Positions 15,590 to 24,603 are shown, counted from the stretch's first letter. The stretch is 64,000 nt of DNA from Corynebacterium fournieri (GCF_030408775.1 NZ_CP047210.1:2108001-2172000); one strand, 5' to 3'. The notes: generated by a model not told the origin, from the sequence alone. Program-made: numbers and translations.

Positions 15590-18541
15590 GTGCGGGGGAT
15601 GCGCGCGCACCTCGCCGGCTGGCTCGTCCTGCTTGCCGTCGTGCTGGCCCAGCCGCCGGGTGAGGTGGCGGCCGACACGAAGTTCGACCTTGTTGCGGAC
15701 CCGCTGCGCTTTCTCACCCGCGCCACCCATGCCTACACCGACGAGTTCCCGCTGGGCCAGGTGCAAAACCAGGCCTACGGTTATCTGTTTCCGCAGGGGC
15801 CGTTCTTCCTTGCCGGTCACCTGTTGCATGTGCCTGAGTGGCTGATCCAGCGCGCGTGGTGGCTGCTGCTGCTGGGCCTGGCCTACTCCGGGACGCTCAT
15901 ATTGGCGCGGCGTGTAGGGATTAGGGGCACGTTTCCGCAGGTGCTTACCGCCGGAGTGTACGCGCTGAGCCCGCGCATCTTGACCACGCTCACCGCGATT
16001 TCTTCCGAGGCGTGGCCGGTGGCGCTCGTGCCGTGGACGCTGGTGCCGCTGACGCGCAAGCGTCCCCTGGTCGCGCCCGTGGTTGTCGCGGTTGCCTGCA
16101 TGGGCGCGGTCAACGCCACGGCCACCATCGCGGCGTGCCTGCCGGCGTTCGTGCTGCTGGTTGCCCGGCGGGCCTACGCGGCGGCGGGAAAGTTCGCCCT
16201 CGGCGCGGCCGCGGTGTCTGTGTGGTGGATCGGCCCGCTGCTGGTGCTGGGGCGCTACTCGCCGCCGTTTACAGACTTCATCGAATCCGCCGGCGTGACC
16301 ACCGCGTGGCTCAACCCGGTGGAGATTTTGCGCGGCACCACCAGTTGGACGCCGTTCGTGGACACCGAGCGCGCCGCCGGCCACCTGCTGGTCGGTGAGC
16401 CGGTGTTCATCCTCGCCACCTGCTTCGTCGCCGCGGCGGGGCTGGCGGGCCTGGCGCGGCGCGACATGCCGTGGCGCGGGCCGCTCCTCGCCGTGTTTGC
16501 GGTGGGGTTCTGGGTGCTGGGTTCTGCGCATATGGCCACATCGCTTTACGACGGCACCCTCGCCCCCTTCCGCAACCTCCACAAGTTCGACCCGCTGGTG
16601 CACCTGCCTCTCGCGCTCGGCGTGGGGCACGCGGCGGCGGCAGCGCACGGGGTAAACCGGCCGAAGGCGGTCGCACTGGCGCTGGCCGCAACGGTGGCGG
16701 TGGCCCCGGCGTGGTCGTTGCGCCTGCTGCCCCAGGGCACGTTCAGCGAGGTCTCTCAAGATTGGGTCGCGGCGGGTAAGTGGCTCGACGAGCACGCCGC
16801 CGGCACGCGCACCCTGGTGGTCCCGCCGGCATCGTTCGCGCGGCAGAGCTGGGGGTGGACGCGAGACGAGCCGATCCAGGCGTTAACCGGCGCGAGGTTC
16901 GTTTTCCGCGACGCGGTGCCCCTGGTGGACCCGGAGGCGATTCGGGGGTTGGACGGACAGACCGAGATCGTGGAGAGGCAAGCGCTGCGCTCTATCGGTG
17001 TGGGCGCGGTGGTGGTGCGCCACGATTTGGAGCAGCAACCTCCGACGCCGAATCTGGGCGAGCCGGACGCCAGCTTCGGCGAGGTGGACATTTTCCTGCT
17101 GGACCCGCAGGCGGACGTGATGGACACCGACCGCGAGCCGGTGGCCGTGGACGGCGGCGGCGAGGTCCTGCCGTTGCTGTGGCGCGAGCTGGGCTACTTC
17201 CCGGCGCGCCTGACCAGCGGGGACGCCGACGATGTCGACGCTGCCGACAATTTCGACAACGTCGACATTGTCACAGACACCCCAGCGCTGGCGGTACGAA
17301 ACTACGGCACGATCGACGGCCAATCCGGCTACCTCAACGTCGAGGGAGAGGACGCCACGGTGCGCAACAAGGTGAAGGACTACCCGTCCGACGGGCGGCG
17401 CACTGCGGTTTCCACCGACGGGCTCGCCCGCGCGTCTTCCTCGGCCGCGGACGCTGGTGCGTTCGGCGGGCCGGACCCGTCGAAGTCGCTCACCGCAGCC
17501 TTCGACGGCTTGGCGGAGACCGCATGGTGGCCCGCGCCGGGCGATGCGCACGCGTGGATCGAATTCGAGTCCGAGCAGGAGCAGGTCACCATCGCCTCCA
17601 CCGCGGACACCACCGTGAAGCTGTGCGACGGCAACCACAACTGCCGCAGCGTCACCCTGGTGAAGGACCAGCCGCGCAGGCTCACCCGCGGCGACGCCAC
17701 AATCGTGGAGCTCACCGAACCGGTTGGCATCCGCGAACTGGACGTGGGTGTGCGCCGCATCGTGGAGGTTGAAGGCACCGCGGACCGCTACTTCTTCCAG
17801 CGCCACTTCCCCGAAAACACGGTGATTCAGCGCCGCTTCACCACCGTCGAGGACGCCACCTGGCAGTTGTCCGCGCCCGCCACCATCGACGGGCAGCGCC
17901 ACGTGGGCACCGTGTCTCTCTCAGCGGGCACCCACGAGCTGTTCACCCGCGCCGACACTGTCATGCTCTCCCGCGCGCCGCTGCCGATGCGCCACGGCGA
18001 CCGGTTGATACTGACCACCCGCGCCTTTAACGACGGGCTTCGCGCCACCCTCGGCGGCACCGAGCTCGAGCCGGTGCGCATCGACGCCGGCGCCCAGGCC
18101 TTCCGCGTGCCCGAGGGCGCGACCGGCGAGTTCTCCATGCGCTTCGCCGGCGAGGGCGCCTACCGCTACTCCCTGATCTTCGGCGGGGCGTTGAGCCTGC
18201 TCGTGCTCGCAGGCTGCCTGTGGGTGCCGTGGCGACGCGAGCCAGACTCGCTGTACGCCCCTCCCGCCAGCGCGAACTGGGCGCCCACCCTTGCTGCCAT
18301 CGCCGCCTTCCCCGTCCAGGGCCTAGCCGCGGCGGCGTTGGCGTGGGTGGTGCGCCGCTTCACGGTGCTGCCGATGCACCGGGTCGCCGCAGCAGCCCTC
18401 GGGGTCTGCGGCCTGGTCCTCGCCCGCGCCCCATGGCCGGCGGCGAACTACGCGGGCTCCTCGACCTTTCTCGTAGTGGCCGGGTGCTTCGCCGTGGCCT
18501 GCCTGACCAACCGCGCGCCGGGCACCTCCACCAGCTCGTAG
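15590..18541 (+). CDS. aftD: Arabinofuranosyltransferase AftD-like (GT-C)
   Basis: 983 residues. An N-terminal multi-helix GT-C membrane part (about residues 1-390) has the family opening TKFDLVADPLRFLTRATHAYTDEFPLGQVQNQAYGYLFPQG, including the acidic residues of the first outer loop. A long exported part (about 400-860) with carbohydrate-binding-like beta domains is followed by further helices at the C-terminus. AftD adds alpha-linked arabinofuranose to arabinogalactan and lipoarabinomannan at the outer membrane face. GTG at 15590 or ATG at 15599 may be the start. The last 94 bp overlap the convergent acyltransferase gene. Shorter than mycobacterial AftD, as usual in corynebacteria. Confidence 0.88.
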   Translation: MRGMRAHLAGWLVLLAVVLAQPPGEVAADTKFDLVADPLRFLTRATHAYTDEFPLGQVQNQAYGYLFPQGPFFLAGHLLHVPEWLIQRAWWLLLLGLAYSGTLILARRVGIRGTFPQVLTAGVYALSPRILTTLTAISSEAWPVALVPWTLVPLTRKRPLVAPVVVAVACMGAVNATATIAACLPAFVLLVARRAYAAAGKFALGAAAVSVWWIGPLLVLGRYSPPFTDFIESAGVTTAWLNPVEILRGTTSWTPFVDTERAAGHLLVGEPVFILATCFVAAAGLAGLARRDMPWRGPLLAVFAVGFWVLGSAHMATSLYDGTLAPFRNLHKFDPLVHLPLALGVGHAAAAAHGVNRPKAVALALAATVAVAPAWSLRLLPQGTFSEVSQDWVAAGKWLDEHAAGTRTLVVPPASFARQSWGWTRDEPIQALTGARFVFRDAVPLVDPEAIRGLDGQTEIVERQALRSIGVGAVVVRHDLEQQPPTPNLGEPDASFGEVDIFLLDPQADVMDTDREPVAVDGGGEVLPLLWRELGYFPARLTSGDADDVDAADNFDNVDIVTDTPALAVRNYGTIDGQSGYLNVEGEDATVRNKVKDYPSDGRRTAVSTDGLARASSSAADAGAFGGPDPSKSLTAAFDGLAETAWWPAPGDAHAWIEFESEQEQVTIASTADTTVKLCDGNHNCRSVTLVKDQPRRLTRGDATIVELTEPVGIRELDVGVRRIVEVEGTADRYFFQRHFPENTVIQRRFTTVEDATWQLSAPATIDGQRHVGTVSLSAGTHELFTRADTVMLSRAPLPMRHGDRLILTTRAFNDGLRATLGGTELEPVRIDAGAQAFRVPEGATGEFSMRFAGEGAYRYSLIFGGALSLLVLAGCLWVPWRREPDSLYAPPASANWAPTLAAIAAFPVQGLAAAALAWVVRRFTVLPMHRVAAAALGVCGLVLARAPWPAANYAGSSTFLVVAGCFAVACLTNRAPGTSTSS

Positions 18542-19500
18542 GAGATGTACGCCACCGCGGTAGACGACAGGGCGGTCGCGGCGTAAACCGGCACGAACCC
18601 GCCGGAAAACATGGCAACCCCCAGCACCGGGAAGACGAAGTACAACACCGCCATGTGCCACAAGAACACCGAGTACGACCAGCGCCCCAGCGTGCGCATC
18701 ACCCGCGAGGACAGCACCGTGCCCTCCACCCGCTGCCCCAGCGCGAACGGTGCCACCACAAGCGCTGCGAACACCGCGCCGAGCAGGATGCGAACGTTGA
18801 ACTCCCCCGGCGAGGGGTGCGCCAGTCCGCGCGGGCCGATCACGCCGGCACACCACGCCACCGGCAGCGCCAGCAGCGCAATCGGCCACCGCGGCCCCGT
18901 GTAGCGCAGCCCGGCGCGCTCCAACTCCGCCAGCACGAGGCCGACGGCGAACCAGGGCGCGTAGGACGGCGGCCAGATCTGCAGGTTCAGCGTCGCCGGA
19001 TCCGCCACGCCCGCAACGGCCCAGGGCCAGCCCAGCCCCAGCACCACCGCGCCCGCCAACGCCGCGCGCCGCTGCCGTGCTCCGAGCCGCAGGTACAGCG
19101 GCAGGACCGCGTAGAAGGCGGCTTCGATGCATAGGGACCACATTTGCGTGAGCCCGTCGATAAGCGCATGCGGCACGTAGACCTGCACGAGCAACAGGTT
19201 CGCCACCGCCTGCTCCCATGTCACTCCCGCGAGCGGCGGCAGCGCGAGCAGCACCACCGCCGCGCACACGAGGTAGGCAGGCGCGAGGCGCGCCACCCTG
19301 CGCGAGTAGTAGCCCGGCCGCCGCCCGCCGCGCGCGAGCAAAAACGCTGAGAGCGCGAAGAAGACGGCCACGAAGTAGTCGAAGCGCTCCAGCACCGCGG
19401 AACCTGTCGCGGTTTGAAAGGCCACGTGCGTGGCCACGATGCCGTACGCGGCCACAGCGCGCAGGCCGTCGAGCTCGGGCAAAATGGCGGGTCTGTTCAC
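18448..19500 (-). CDS. Acyltransferase 3 family membrane protein, candidate TmaT
   Basis: 350 residues with about ten transmembrane helices and the acyltransferase-3 (OafA) opening ELDGLRAVAAYGIVATHVAF, which carries the family's catalytic histidine region, and RWSYSVFLWHM near the end. These proteins move acetyl or succinyl groups onto exported lipids and glycans. In Corynebacterium glutamicum a member (TmaT) acetylates trehalose monomycolate before MmpL export; its gene lies in the same general neighbourhood (near aftD and the MmpL gene). The assignment as TmaT is inferred from context. The 3' end overlaps aftD by 94 bp on the opposite strand. Confidence 0.7.
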   Translation of the reverse strand: MNRPAILPELDGLRAVAAYGIVATHVAFQTATGSAVLERFDYFVAVFFALSAFLLARGGRRPGYYSRRVARLAPAYLVCAAVVLLALPPLAGVTWEQAVANLLLVQVYVPHALIDGLTQMWSLCIEAAFYAVLPLYLRLGARQRRAALAGAVVLGLGWPWAVAGVADPATLNLQIWPPSYAPWFAVGLVLAELERAGLRYTGPRWPIALLALPVAWCAGVIGPRGLAHPSPGEFNVRILLGAVFAALVVAPFALGQRVEGTVLSSRVMRTLGRWSYSVFLWHMAVLYFVFPVLGVAMFSGGFVPVYAATALSSTAVAYISYELVEVPGARLVRQATAKHPATTRKVEEPA

Positions 19501-19537
19501 GATGGCGCAAGTCTAGCCACCCGGTAGGGTGACACGG

Positions 19538-20191
19538 GTGAACCTGCGACGCCGACTTGCCACCTGCCTGGGCATCATCGTCGCCTGCGGCGCGCTCAAC
19601 CTCGCCTCCCCCATCGTGATTGCGAAACAGCGCACGCTCGATCCGGGCGAGTACACGATGCTTTTCGACGGAGCTTCGCCCCGCACCCGCACCGTCACCT
19701 TGACCAAGGCACCGAAGAAGCTGGACGCGGTGGTGACCCTGGACGGCGAGGACATCGACGCCTTCCCCATCGACCCGTCCACCGCCTTCCCCGCGAAGGG
19801 GCGCGCCGGGCTCGGCCCGCTGATCCCTTACCGCCCGGAGCGGCGCACCTACCCCCTGTTCGACGCCGCGGCCGGCACCGATGTCCCGATGGATTTTCTC
19901 GGCCCGGGGTCGGTGCGGGGGCTGGACACTTTTAAGTATTCCGCCGAACTGTCGGGGGGATGCACCCGCACCGTCGACGCGGAGCGGCGCACCGGACGCA
20001 TCGTGGACGAAGTCTGGGACTGCCCGCCGCAGCAATGGGTGCTCGCGGAGGAGACCAAAGCCGCCCAGGTGGATGCGGCGCGGCGCGACGTGGCGTGGCT
20101 GCGGGCCCTGCAGGTGATGGCGGTGGTCACCCGCACGATCGCCGCGGCGGCGTTTATCACTGGCCTGGTGCTGTATGCGCGCCGCGGCTAG
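19538..20191 (+). CDS. DUF3068/PorA-family-type membrane protein
   Basis: About 217 residues with one N-terminal helix (LGIIVACGALNLASPIVIA), an extracytoplasmic domain of about 150 residues, and a C-terminal helix (TRTIAAAAFITGLVLYARRG). This two-anchor layout and the opening match DUF3068 (often labelled porin PorA family). The exported domain carries two cysteines (GGCTRT, WDCPPQ) that could form a disulfide. GTG at 19538 is preferred because TAGGGTGA lies upstream; GTG at 19529 is also open. Function unknown. Its 3' end overlaps the start of the next gene by 17 bp, so they are likely co-translated. Confidence 0.7.
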   Translation: MNLRRRLATCLGIIVACGALNLASPIVIAKQRTLDPGEYTMLFDGASPRTRTVTLTKAPKKLDAVVTLDGEDIDAFPIDPSTAFPAKGRAGLGPLIPYRPERRTYPLFDAAAGTDVPMDFLGPGSVRGLDTFKYSAELSGGCTRTVDAERRTGRIVDEVWDCPPQQWVLAEETKAAQVDAARRDVAWLRALQVMAVVTRTIAAAAFITGLVLYARRG

Positions 20192-21608
20192 CAGGTGGTG
20201 GGCGCCCGCGTACGGCGCCCTGCTAGTTGTACTGCTGACCTGGCCTTTTTTGGTGCCCGGCGAGGCGTTTGCGCTGCGCGACATGATGGTCTTCGATGCG
20301 ATGGCGCTGACCCGCGCCTCGCTGGGCTGGGGTGATCTGGCCGCGCGCAACGTGCCCCAGGACGCGCTGTTGGGCATCCTGCCGCGGCCCGTGCTGTTCG
20401 TGCGGGTGTTCATGGTGGCCGCCGCCGGGTGCGCCGCGTGGGCGGGGCACCGGCTGGGGCGCTCTCCGTTCGGCCGGGCGGCGGCGATGACGGTGGCGGT
20501 GTGGAACCCGTTCGTGGTGGAGCGCCTGCTGCAGGGCCAGTGGTCCTTGGCGGCCGCGGCGTGGCTGCTTCCGATGGTCGCACTCGGTGTGCCACCGGTG
20601 TCGGGTCTGGCGCACTGGTTGGCGTCGTTGACCCCCACCGGGGCGCTGGCCGCGGCGTGTTTCGCGCGCGGGCGCCGCGGTCTTGCGGTCTCCGTGCTCA
20701 CCTGTCTGCCGTGGGTGGTCGCCGGCGTGTTCGCGGGTACGCAGGGCACGTCTTCTGCGGCATCCGCGTCCGCCTTCGCCCCACGCGCGGAGGCGTATGC
20801 GGGCACCCTCGGCTCGCTGGCGGGGCTCGGCGGCATTTGGAACGGCCAGGCGGTCCCCGCTTCCCGCGAGCATGGGTTCGCACTGTTCGGGGTGCTGCTG
20901 TGCGTGCTCCTCGCGCTGGCGTGGAGGGCTGTGCCCCGGCGCTTCCTCCTCTGCGCTGCCGTGGGCTTTACGGTCGCGCTCGCCTCCTGGGCGGGTTTGA
21001 CTGCCCCGCTGGTCCAGCACGTTCCCGGCGCAGGGCTGCTGCGCGACGGGCAGAAGTGGCTCATCCTCGCCGTGCCCGCATTCGTGGCGGCCGCCGGGGG
21101 GTTGGAAGCTCGTCGGGCGCTAACTGCCGCGGCGTTTGCGCTGCTGCAGATCCCGGACGCGCCCGTGGCGCTCGCCGCGTTGGCCCCCACCGCCGTCGAG
21201 GTGCCTGCTGTCGACCACCGGGGCCGAGACGTGTTCTTCGAATCCCGGGACACGCTGCAGACAGTCGGCGGCGCTCCGGCTGTGGATCCCGCCCCCAAGG
21301 CCATGAACGTGGTTGAATCCGGTGCCTTAAGTGTGGACGGGGTTGCCGTGGATCTGCCGTCGTTGCGCTGGTCGGCGGCCCAGGCGGCCGTTTCCGGCGG
21401 GGAGGACTTGGCCCGCTTGCGCGAACTGGGCGTCGGGGTCGTGGTGCGCGCCGACGGCTCAGTAGAGGAAACGGGCGCGCCCGCGCGTGAGCTGCCGGTA
21501 CTGGGAGTCGCCCTGTTTGCCCTGTGGTGCATGGTGCCATTGACACAATGTGTCCAACATCACAGCTTCAACAGAAAAGCTTCCTACCTGGGCACTTCCG
21601 ACATTTAA
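20175..21608 (+). CDS. Polytopic membrane protein, GT-C glycosyltransferase-like
   Basis: 477 residues with about 9-10 hydrophobic helices and a final soluble part. An acidic outer-loop motif (ALRDMMVFD, near residue 33) and WNPFVVERLLQGQW (near 111) resemble actinobacterial GT-C-like membrane proteins, which use polyprenyl-phosphate sugars. The gene is coupled to the DUF3068 gene by overlap and belongs to the envelope block with aftD. No substrate can be assigned. The last 30 or so residues (CVQHHSFNRKASYLG) are less GC-rich and may be a changed end. Confidence 0.6.
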   Translation: MRAAASRWWAPAYGALLVVLLTWPFLVPGEAFALRDMMVFDAMALTRASLGWGDLAARNVPQDALLGILPRPVLFVRVFMVAAAGCAAWAGHRLGRSPFGRAAAMTVAVWNPFVVERLLQGQWSLAAAAWLLPMVALGVPPVSGLAHWLASLTPTGALAAACFARGRRGLAVSVLTCLPWVVAGVFAGTQGTSSAASASAFAPRAEAYAGTLGSLAGLGGIWNGQAVPASREHGFALFGVLLCVLLALAWRAVPRRFLLCAAVGFTVALASWAGLTAPLVQHVPGAGLLRDGQKWLILAVPAFVAAAGGLEARRALTAAAFALLQIPDAPVALAALAPTAVEVPAVDHRGRDVFFESRDTLQTVGGAPAVDPAPKAMNVVESGALSVDGVAVDLPSLRWSAAQAAVSGGEDLARLRELGVGVVVRADGSVEETGAPARELPVLGVALFALWCMVPLTQCVQHHSFNRKASYLGTSDI

Positions 21609-21700
21609 TTGGTCTACACCCATTAATGGAGCGCGCCAATCGTTGAACCTCTTGCACCTTCGCGCCTACACACCTTAAAGTGAACGAAAAGTTAACAACA

Positions 21701-21720
21701 GGTTACGTACACGCGTAACC
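21701..21720. promoter_or_regulatory. Palindrome in front of the three-helix-bundle gene
   Basis: GGTTACG-TACACG-CGTAACC, a perfect 7-bp inverted repeat, 50 bp before the gene at 21770. It may be an operator or a leader hairpin; nothing identifies the protein that would bind it. Confidence 0.4.
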
Positions 21721-21769
21721 CAGAACCGAGAAAAGGAGCAGATACCGCTTCTGCAAGGAGGAACACACC

Positions 21770-22006
21770 ATGGCTAACACTATTGACTTCAGCATCATCC
21801 GCGAGCGTGCCCTGCGCAACATCCGCGAGGACCTGCTCGCCGAGTTCGCCGGCAAATTCGACGCACTCGAGATCAACGACGCGTTCGATGCTGTCCTGCG
21901 CACCCACCGCAACACCGCGCTGATCGAGGACTTCATCCCGGTCCTCGTCGAAGCCGAGATGCGCGACCGTCTCCGCGACGGCGAGCTGTTCCCCTCCGCG
22001 GCATAG
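21770..22006 (+). CDS. Small all-helical protein, resembles three-helix-bundle dimerisation domain
   Basis: 78 residues, charged and helical throughout (MANTIDFSIIRERALRNIREDLLAEFAGKF ends the first helix, then INDAFDAVLRTHR and IEDFIPVLVEAEMRDRL). No membrane segment. The pattern resembles the short three-helix-bundle dimerisation domains seen alone or in regulators of actinobacteria. AAGGAGG eight bases before the ATG is a very strong ribosome site, and a strong terminator follows, so it is a highly expressed single-gene unit. Function unknown. Confidence 0.75.
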   Translation: MANTIDFSIIRERALRNIREDLLAEFAGKFDALEINDAFDAVLRTHRNTALIEDFIPVLVEAEMRDRLRDGELFPSAA

Positions 22007-22020
22007 ACCGCCTCACCCCT

Positions 22021-22060
22021 CAACGCCCAGCCCTTCCACGCGGCTGGGCGTTGTGCTATT
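22021..22060 (+). terminator. Intrinsic terminator
   Basis: CAACGCCCAGCC (22021-22032) pairs perfectly with GGCTGGGCGTTG (22042-22053), followed by TGCTATTTTC. It ends the transcript of the small helical protein gene. Confidence 0.85.
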
Positions 22061-22354
22061 TTCAGCTGCACATTGTCGGTAGCGGACGCTTCCCGGCACC
22101 CATCCAGCGAACGTCAACCCCGCGTTTGCCCGGGGAAAACGGCAAACTGCAAGGCGCCTTGTGGCCGCATCAGGGCTGAAGCGGTTCGATTCCGCTCACA
22201 CGCACAATGCACGCGGCCTGCACGACGCACACGGGCACGACCCCCACCACAGGGTTGCACCGAGCACTCTTTACTACCGCGACGTTGGGGATGGGCCGCC
22301 GGAGCTGCCGTGAGGGTCGGGTACGGGGACAACAACGTTTGCAAGGAGGCACAC
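22061..22354. other. Gene-free stretch with an isolated tRNA T-arm-like hairpin
   Basis: About 290 bp before the DIP1984-family gene. No convincing ORF. AGCGGTTCGATTCCGCT (near 22177-22194) is a perfect tRNA-type T-arm, but no matching acceptor, D-arm or anticodon arm lies upstream, so a functional tRNA is not supported. The end holds the strong AAGGAGG ribosome site of the next gene. Confidence 0.5.
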
Positions 22355-22807
22355 ATGCTGCTCGCAGAGGCACTGGCGCGCCGTGCAGAGGCGCAGGACC
22401 GCTTGAACAAGCTGCAGGAGCGCCTGGTCAAAGGCGCGATGATCCAGGAGGGCGACACCCCGGTGGAGGACCCGGCGGCGATGCTCGAGGAGGCAGCCGC
22501 GCTCCTGCAGGAGATCGAGACCCTCGTGCGCCGCATCAACCACACCAACGCGCAGACCCCCTTCGAGGGCGCCACGCTCACCGACGCCATCGCCCGTCGC
22601 GACGCCCTGCTGCGCTCCCGCCGCCTCTACGCCGCGGTCGCCGACGCCGGCACGATGACCAACCACCGCTACTCGCGCTCCGAGGTCCGCTTCGTCCCCA
22701 ACGTCGACGTCAAAGCGCTGCGCGACATGGCGGATAGCGCCTCCAAGGCCTACCGCGAGCTGGACACGAAGATCCAGCAGCTCAACTGGACCACACAGCT
22801 GCAATAA
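22355..22807 (+). CDS. DIP1984-family protein
   Basis: 150 residues, helical, starting MLLAEALARRAEAQDRLNKL and ending LDTKIQQLNWTTQLQ. The blocks QERLVKGAMIQEGD, RINHTN and GATLTDAIARRDAL mark the DIP1984 family (named from Corynebacterium diphtheriae; also labelled septicolysin-like). It is soluble, probably a coiled-coil dimer, with no proven role. The start at 22355 is fixed by AAGGAGG six bases upstream; longer reading frames upstream are not coding. The 3' end overlaps the convergent glycosyltransferase by 26 bp. Confidence 0.88.
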   Translation: MLLAEALARRAEAQDRLNKLQERLVKGAMIQEGDTPVEDPAAMLEEAAALLQEIETLVRRINHTNAQTPFEGATLTDAIARRDALLRSRRLYAAVADAGTMTNHRYSRSEVRFVPNVDVKALRDMADSASKAYRELDTKIQQLNWTTQLQ

Positions 22808-23846
22808 CGCGGGCGAACTTCCGGCCGGTTTCCTCCCAGGAAAACCGCCCCGCCCAAGCCCGCGCGGCGGGAGCCATTGCTTCTCGACGCCCAAGGGTCT
22901 GCCCCACCACCTCCACAAACTCCTCACCGGGCTCGACCAACCGGCCGGTGACCCCGTCGCAGATGGAGTCCGCGACACCTCCCGCGCTCGCGTACGCCAC
23001 GGTGGGCACCCCGTGCTGCGCCGCCTCGATCACCGCGATGCCCCAGCCCTCTTTCCGCGACGGCAGAAGGTGCAGCGCCGCCCGCTGAAGCAGTGCGTGC
23101 TTGTACGGCTCCGAGACGTGCCCGTGGAAAACCACCTTGTCGCCGTGCGGGGCTGCGTACTCGCGCAGCTCGTCTTCCCACCAGCCGGAGCCGATGATGT
23201 CCAGCACCGCACCGTCGATCTGCGAGACCGCATCAATCGCCTCCTCGATGCGCTTGTGCGGCACGAGGCGAGAGAGGGTGACTAGGTGCAACCTGTGGTC
23301 GTCGTGAAGCGTGGGCGTGTCGGCGGGCACGGGGTCGACGCCGTTTTCCACGATCTCGATGTCGCCGGCGCGCACCCCCAGCGCCACCAGGTCCCGCTTC
23401 GAGGCCTCGGACACGGTCACGTACTGCGCGCCCCGGTACACCCGCGGCGCCACCTTCGACTCCAACAACCAGCCCAGCCGCCCGATCACCGGGCCAGCCA
23501 CCGGCCACTGCTCCTTGTGGCAGTGGTGCGTCAGCAGCACCACCGGCTTGCGCGTGAACAGCCGCGCGAAAAACGGGATGCCGTTTTGGGTGTCCACCAC
23601 CACGTCCGGGCGGTTGCGCCACAACGACAGCGGCGCGGCCAGGTACACGCCGAATTTCCCGCCGGCGCGCTCGTAGCGCGCCCCGTTTCGCTTCGACCGC
23701 CGCGGCGCGTCCGTGTGCTTGGCGGTGCGGTAGATCACCTCGTGGCCCTGCGCCGCTAAGTATTCGCCGACGCGTTCCAGGTAGCGCTCCGAGCCGCCGC
23801 CCTGCGGGTGGGTGGTATCGCGCCAACACAGAAGCAGTATCTTCAT
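22782..23846 (-). CDS. GT4-family glycosyltransferase
   Basis: About 354 residues from MKILLLCWRD. GT-B fold of family GT4: the N-terminal loop HPQGGGSERYLERVGEYLAAQGHEV, acceptor-side HHCHKEQWP, then the donor-site blocks TLSRLVPHKRIEEAID and PSRKEGWGIAVIEAAQHGVPTVA (the EX7E motif). It transfers a sugar from a nucleotide donor to a lipid or glycan in the cytoplasm; the sugar is unknown, mannose being common in this family. The likely start lies only 4 bases from that of the divergent methyltransferase gene, and a TACGGT box at 23855-23860 suggests a leaderless transcript. Confidence 0.85.
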   Translation of the reverse strand: MKILLLCWRDTTHPQGGGSERYLERVGEYLAAQGHEVIYRTAKHTDAPRRSKRNGARYERAGGKFGVYLAAPLSLWRNRPDVVVDTQNGIPFFARLFTRKPVVLLTHHCHKEQWPVAGPVIGRLGWLLESKVAPRVYRGAQYVTVSEASKRDLVALGVRAGDIEIVENGVDPVPADTPTLHDDHRLHLVTLSRLVPHKRIEEAIDAVSQIDGAVLDIIGSGWWEDELREYAAPHGDKVVFHGHVSEPYKHALLQRAALHLLPSRKEGWGIAVIEAAQHGVPTVAYASAGGVADSICDGVTGRLVEPGEEFVEVVGQTLGRREAMAPAARAWAGRFSWEETGRKFARVIAAVWSS

Positions 23847-23860
23847 CGCTATGCACCGTA
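23838..23860. promoter_or_regulatory. Overlapping divergent -10 boxes for two apparently leaderless genes
   Basis: TATCTT (23838-23843, plus strand) ends 7 bases before the ATG at 23851. TACGGT (minus strand, 23855-23860) ends 8 bases before the ATG at 23846. Both fit TANNNT at the distance typical of leaderless actinobacterial transcripts, and each lies inside the other gene's first codons. No ribosome site precedes either ATG. Confidence 0.5.
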
Positions 23861-24603
23861 CCCGCCGGATGGCCACACTTCGTCGCTCACTCCGGCTTCT
23901 GCGCGCCTTTTCCTACGAGCAGTTCCGCCCGCGCATCTTCTACTCGCTGCTCGCCCGCGATACGCGCCTGCTTCTCGACGCCCTCCGGTCCGACCTCTCC
24001 TCATCCCCTGCTCCGAGCTTGCGAGGTGCAGCCGTCCTCGACGTCGGCGGCGGGCCCGGCTACTTCGCCGACGCGTTCGCAGACTGCTTCTACGTCGGGC
24101 TGGAACCAAACGTGTCCGAACTATCCGCTGCAGGTTTGACCGGTTTCAGCGCGGTGCGCGGCGACGGAGCGGCGCTTCCCTTCGCCGACGATTCCTTCGA
24201 CGTGGTGTACTCCTCCAACGTCGCCGAACACATCCCGAACTGGCAGGCCATGGGCGACGAGATGCTGCGCGTGGCCAAACCCGGCGGGCTGGTGGTGCTC
24301 AGCTACACGGTATGGCTCGGGCCGTTCGGCGGGCACGAGACTGGCTTGTGGCAGCACTATGTGGGCGGGCAGTATGCGCGTCGTCGATACGCAAAAGTGC
24401 ACGGCCGCGAACCGAAGAATGTGTTCGGCAAGTCCCTGTTCGCCGTCTCCGCGCGCGAGGGTCTCGCGTGGGCGGAAGGCACCGGCCAGCTCGCTGCGGC
24501 ATTCCCCCGCTACCACCCGTGGTGGGCGTGGTGGGTCACCCGCGTGCCGGTGCTGCGCGAATTCGCGGTGTCAAACCTCGTGCTTGTGCTGCGCAAGGGT
24601 TAG
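23851..24603 (+). CDS. Class I SAM-dependent methyltransferase
   Basis: About 250 residues. SAM-binding motif I is VLDVGGGPGYFADAFA (about residues 61-76), followed by GLEPN, GDGAALPFADDSFDVVYSSNVAEH and LRVAKPGGLVVLS, the UbiE/methyltransferase-11 pattern. No membrane segment except a weak one near the C-terminus. Substrate unknown; position beside a GT4 enzyme in an envelope block suggests a glycan or lipid. The likely start is MHRTRRMATL at 23851; MATLRRS (23869) is the alternative. Its stop overlaps that of the convergent Abi gene. Confidence 0.85.
   Translation: MHRTRRMATLRRSLRLLRAFSYEQFRPRIFYSLLARDTRLLLDALRSDLSSSPAPSLRGAAVLDVGGGPGYFADAFADCFYVGLEPNVSELSAAGLTGFSAVRGDGAALPFADDSFDVVYSSNVAEHIPNWQAMGDEMLRVAKPGGLVVLSYTVWLGPFGGHETGLWQHYVGGQYARRRYAKVHGREPKNVFGKSLFAVSAREGLAWAEGTGQLAAAFPRYHPWWAWWVTRVPVLREFAVSNLVLVLRKG

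Noticed and set aside
15212-16795. 527-codon minus-strand ORF
   Set aside because: Shadow of aftD; rich in Arg, His, Gln and Pro with no domain.
21546-21570. Promoter from TTGACACAATG near the end of the GT-C-like gene
   Set aside because: No TANNNT box at 16-18 bp; the sequence is inside the coding frame.
22105-22207. tRNA or tmRNA gene suggested by a perfect T-arm (AGCGGTTCGATTCCGCT)
   Set aside because: No matching acceptor strand, D-arm or anticodon arm within 100 bases upstream, and no tag-peptide layout for tmRNA.
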